DNA of 64,000 bases from Podospora pseudoanserina (Eukaryota; Ascomycota; Sordariomycetes; Sordariales; Podosporaceae). A program made the translations under genes and the position numbers. Where the stretch lies: contig NC_085921.1 of the NCBI RefSeq assembly GCF_035222485.1, forward strand, positions 2,914,001 through 2,978,000. Reading direction: 5' to 3'. The first letter of the stretch is position 1. Each line of letters begins with the position of its first letter. Positions 60,885-64,000 of the stretch are shown here, piece after piece. The notes below the pieces were generated by a model that was not told the DNA's origin, did not search any database, and saw only the letters and a program-made list of their open reading frames with translations.

Positions 60885-63800
60885 ATGGCAGCAAAGGAGC
60901 TTCCCCGGCATATCCTCGACGATTTCGGGGACCCGGTGCCGGGTGACTCGAAGAAGTGGCGGGATTATCCGTATGCGAATTTGCAATTGCGCGAAGCAAC
61001 ACAAGGCGTCTACAACGAGCAAAGCGATGACATCTTCGCCAACAATGGCAACGAAGACGCCGCCGTCATCAATGCCATGTTTGACGCATACAGGACCGTT
61101 TTTGACCCAGATCTCGACGAAATTCCGGCAGCAAACAGAGACCTCTACCATGATGTGGACGAACTGTTCACCGCCGATATTCTAAAGAAGTGCCACGACG
61201 GTCTTGTTCTGGGACGAAGGGGAGAATATCTGCATGGCGAACACTTGTATGCATTGACAGTCAGGCTGTTGCACTTGGCGCAGAGGGATAGAAACGCCCG
61301 CCTAGGTCCAGGAACGGGGAAGCCGACAAGCCGCAAACCCGCAGCATGGTATATTTGCCCCAATGAGGCGAGTGTGATGGTTCCGAGCCCAGTGGACCAT
61401 TCAGAGGCTCAGGCTCAACAGGCTATAGACGAGGCGCAGCCCTACTTGAGCAGGCTGATAGACGCAGATTTGCGCTTCCAATATGAGAATGTGGTGGAGA
61501 GGTTCAAACAGGCCAAATTTACAGCCCACTTCGCCAACCGAAACAAGGCTCATTGGATGGCCTTCATCCTCCACAAGCCAATAGATGCGACGAAGAACTG
61601 GACCGCATTTTTATTCGATTCGTCCCCACTACCTTTGAATTTACAGGAGCCAGGACAAAAATATGCCAAAAAAGCGTTTGTGAAGTGGCTCGAGATCAAC
61701 TGCCCACAAGACACACAGCGGGTTAAAAACGTGTCATATGACGGAGAGAAGCCCAAATCTCCTGGCCCTGCCCTGATATTCCTCGACAGGGACATTTCGA
61801 CACAAAGCGATAACTGGAGCTGTTCCCTCCAGTGTATCTTGAATATCTTAGCTTTTATCCGATATGGGTGTTGGGGTTGGGACATGATACCGCATCTGAG
61901 AGGCAAATCGAACAGCGAGATGGTACAGACTATGATGAAAATTCTCCACAACATCATGGCACTCAAAGTCAACAAGAACAACCTAGTGGATTACAACACC
62001 GAGAACACTAAAGGCAAGACTTATCGTCAGACACCGGTCCTGTTGAACCGAGTAGACCCTGAAGATGAAGAGTGTAAGCAGAGGGCACAGAAGGAAAAAA
62101 GGAAGAAGGAAGATGAACAGAAGAGGGGGGGGCAAGCGGAGAGAGACAAAGACGAGCAGAAGAAGAAGGAGTGGGATGACATGACGCGTATATACGATGA
62201 GGCGCAGAGTACTTTACGGACGGAAACCGACAAGAGGAAAAGAGCGCCGGCCAACCAGGTCGTAGCCGAGTGGCCAAACAAGTTAAAAGCATGGGGAGCA
62301 AAGTGGAACGAGACGACGGTAACAAGTAATAGCAATGAAACTGAGGAAGTCAAGAGGAAGGAGGCCAAAAGGAAGGAAGCCGCAAGGAAGGAGGCCGAGA
62401 AGCAGGAGGTCGAGAAGCAGGCAACTGAGAAACAGGCAACTGAGAAGCAGGCAGCCGAGAGGCAGGCGGCCGAGAAGCAGAAGGCTGAGCAGCAGAAGGC
62501 CGATAGACAGGCAGCCGAGAATGCAAACAGAGAGAGCTGGACTTCAGGCAATCCAGACAGTTCAGACGACAAGTCGGACGGTCCAGGCGGTGGAGGCGGT
62601 GGACGAAATGGTGGAGGTGGCCGGAGAGATGCGCCTAAACGGAAGCGCAGGGAACACAAGTACCAGGGACCCAACAATACTGACTATCTGAATCTGGGAG
62701 GGGACAGAATCATCAAGCAACTGAGAGACGCCCGTCAGCCTGTATTGGTCGTGGACAAGGATGTGCCTGCAACGGCGCCGGGCTCAGATGGCATATACAG
62801 ACTCTTCGATCGGCTTCTCGACCTGCCTGAGGTTGCGATGTTTCCTACCGAAATCCATAGCAAGTTCCCCCCCCATACCTATCCGGGGAAGGAACGGATG
62901 ACAAAAGACACATTCAATGCCTTTCGACATTACGAGCAGGCGCTGAGAGATATAAGGAATGGTCAGGCCATCCAAAAGGAAGGGATTGTGCCGCTGGCTC
63001 TGAGGCAGCTGGCTTCTCTGCAGGCCCATGTGCGAACCGGACTCCAAAGTTACTCTCGAGGGCTTTGGTTCGTGCTTCCCACCCCGTATGTGCTGGTCGT
63101 CCCCGAGCCTGGGAAGGCCGGCCCCCCTTTGGTACGGTTGGGAGAGTCCAGAGATCGAAATGACGGATTCTATTATTCCCGTGCTGAACACGAGGCGAGA
63201 TTCAAAAAGGCGGAATCAACTATTCATTTTGTTTACTGGGAAAAGACCAAGCACTGGGCCGTCATGTTTCGACATCCTCTACATGGACATGCCCTCTACG
63301 ACTCTGACGTTACATTTCAAGGCGACCGGCTGTCGACGCGACTGGAGGAAGCCGATGAGGCCATGAAAGCGTGGCTCGGTCATAACGAGATTGCGTTCGG
63401 CAAGAGCCTCCGGCCTAACCTTGTCAAAACTCGACCTTCTGCTTCCGAGAGCCACTGGGACAGCGGCCTCTTCGCGCTCCTCAACGTGGTCAGTCGGGTA
63501 CACTACCGCTGCTATGGCTGGCAGGGGCTGCCCTTACAAGTCTACCCGGAGCATACCAGTATCGCCCTCCGCCGCCGTCAAATCAGGGCCCTCCACAACC
63601 TTGTCGGTCTCCAAATGAGCGAAGGCATTGATACCACCAGAAACTACAAGTCGCCAACTCAACCGAGATTTGATTTTGTTGCCCACCCCCACTATCCGAC
63701 CCAGCGCTGGGACGGCAGAAACGAGAGAGACAATGCCATTGCCCTTCTACGGCCGCCAACTGCTTCAACCAAAAAGCCAGACCGACCGCAGTACAAAGAC

Positions 63801-64000
63801 CGTGGTCAGAATCCCAGACACCTAAAGCGCAAAAAGACCACAGACACAGCGGCCACGCTTGTTCGGGAGATTGGGAAAGGGGAGGGCCATGGTCCGGATG
63901 AGAATCAGCCGAGTCCGGAGACGGCGAGGTCGGGGGCGGAAGAGGTGGACGCCGTGGCGATGAGCCAGTTTGATGGCTCGAAGGAAAATATGACGACACT
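60885..64000 (+). CDS. Tandem Ulp1/C48-like protein, 3' end beyond window
   Basis: Open from ATG 60885 to the edge: 1,038 codons without a stop or intron. Module 1 (about residues 115-330): AAWYICPNEASVMVPSP, HFANRNKAHWMAFILHKP (His223), FLFDSSP (Asp245), QSDNWSCSLQCILNIL (Gln307, Cys313), RYGCWGW. A charged Lys/Glu/Gln/Ala coiled coil (about 395-550, with repeated EKQA units), a Gly-rich stretch and PKRKRREHK, a probable nuclear signal, follow. Module 2 (about 720-885) repeats the pattern: LWFVLPTPYVLVVPEP, YWEKTKHWAVMFRHP (His790), LYDSDV (Asp806), ESHWDSGLFALLNV with Ser854 at the Gln site and Ser860 at the Cys site. Module 1 could be a SUMO-type cysteine protease, module 2 a dead copy. 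Family call is by motif only. Confidence 0.65.
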   Translation, partial: MAAKELPRHILDDFGDPVPGDSKKWRDYPYANLQLREATQGVYNEQSDDIFANNGNEDAAVINAMFDAYRTVFDPDLDEIPAANRDLYHDVDELFTADILKKCHDGLVLGRRGEYLHGEHLYALTVRLLHLAQRDRNARLGPGTGKPTSRKPAAWYICPNEASVMVPSPVDHSEAQAQQAIDEAQPYLSRLIDADLRFQYENVVERFKQAKFTAHFANRNKAHWMAFILHKPIDATKNWTAFLFDSSPLPLNLQEPGQKYAKKAFVKWLEINCPQDTQRVKNVSYDGEKPKSPGPALIFLDRDISTQSDNWSCSLQCILNILAFIRYGCWGWDMIPHLRGKSNSEMVQTMMKILHNIMALKVNKNNLVDYNTENTKGKTYRQTPVLLNRVDPEDEECKQRAQKEKRKKEDEQKRGGQAERDKDEQKKKEWDDMTRIYDEAQSTLRTETDKRKRAPANQVVAEWPNKLKAWGAKWNETTVTSNSNETEEVKRKEAKRKEAARKEAEKQEVEKQATEKQATEKQAAERQAAEKQKAEQQKADRQAAENANRESWTSGNPDSSDDKSDGPGGGGGGRNGGGGRRDAPKRKRREHKYQGPNNTDYLNLGGDRIIKQLRDARQPVLVVDKDVPATAPGSDGIYRLFDRLLDLPEVAMFPTEIHSKFPPHTYPGKERMTKDTFNAFRHYEQALRDIRNGQAIQKEGIVPLALRQLASLQAHVRTGLQSYSRGLWFVLPTPYVLVVPEPGKAGPPLVRLGESRDRNDGFYYSRAEHEARFKKAESTIHFVYWEKTKHWAVMFRHPLHGHALYDSDVTFQGDRLSTRLEEADEAMKAWLGHNEIAFGKSLRPNLVKTRPSASESHWDSGLFALLNVVSRVHYRCYGWQGLPLQVYPEHTSIALRRRQIRALHNLVGLQMSEGIDTTRNYKSPTQPRFDFVAHPHYPTQRWDGRNERDNAIALLRPPTASTKKPDRPQYKDRGQNPRHLKRKKTTDTAATLVREIGKGEGHGPDENQPSPETARSGAEEVDAVAMSQFDGSKENMTT

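Noticed and set aside
60429-61151. 240-codon minus open frame at the start of the edge gene
   Set aside because: Antisense to the long plus frame that carries the repeated module pattern; no features of its own.

Overview
The window reads as nuclear DNA of a filamentous ascomycete, most likely Sordariomycetes and Sordariales-like (inference). Genes carry short introns of about 50-230 nt with GTATGT/GTAAGT-type donors, CTAAC/CTGAC branch points and CAG/TAG acceptors. The gene set is typical of Pezizomycotina: fungal glucosylceramide synthase, an OPT transporter, a CFEM-type Pth11-like receptor, a C2H2 plus fungal-specific regulator, and small secreted proteins. No retroelement, CRISPR array, rRNA or organellar gene was recognised.

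Layout. 0-20 kb is mostly conserved housekeeping: a Yar1-like ankyrin chaperone, an N-terminal protein methyltransferase, an intron-bearing tRNA-Tyr, Spo11 divergent from lanosterol synthase (ERG7), the Hsp90 co-chaperone SGT1, glucosylceramide synthase, tRNA-splicing endonuclease subunit SEN2, and a full ABCC transporter with one apparent frameshift. 20-29 kb holds a small secreted protein, a zinc-finger regulator, a doubtful repeat-bearing protein and a six-cysteine secreted peptide. 30-35 kb holds a GFA/CENP-V-like protein, an intron-bearing tRNA-Ile, an SMP/C2 lipid-transfer protein and a RING protein. 35-54 kb is accessory in character: a GPI-like surface protein, two secreted proteins (one a paralogue of the 21 kb gene), a CorA-like membrane protein, a secreted FAD oxidase, a CFEM receptor, and damaged MFS transporter and GNAT genes. 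54-59 kb holds a mitochondrial DEAD-box helicase (Mss116/CYT-19 type) convergent with an OPT transporter. From 60.9 kb to the window edge runs one uninterrupted reading frame of more than 1,038 codons.

The edge gene is the most unusual find. It encodes two Ulp1/C48-like modules in tandem. The first keeps a His-Asp-Gln-Cys set; the second keeps His and Asp but has Ser at both the Gln and Cys positions. A Lys/Glu/Gln-rich coiled coil and a Gly-rich basic linker separate them. Other points of interest are the paired secreted paralogues with the same intron plan, abrupt coding-strand skew and codon switches inside many genes, and frame breaks that cluster near G/C runs.

Exon limits were read by eye from splice signals and family alignment from memory; none was checked by software or transcripts.
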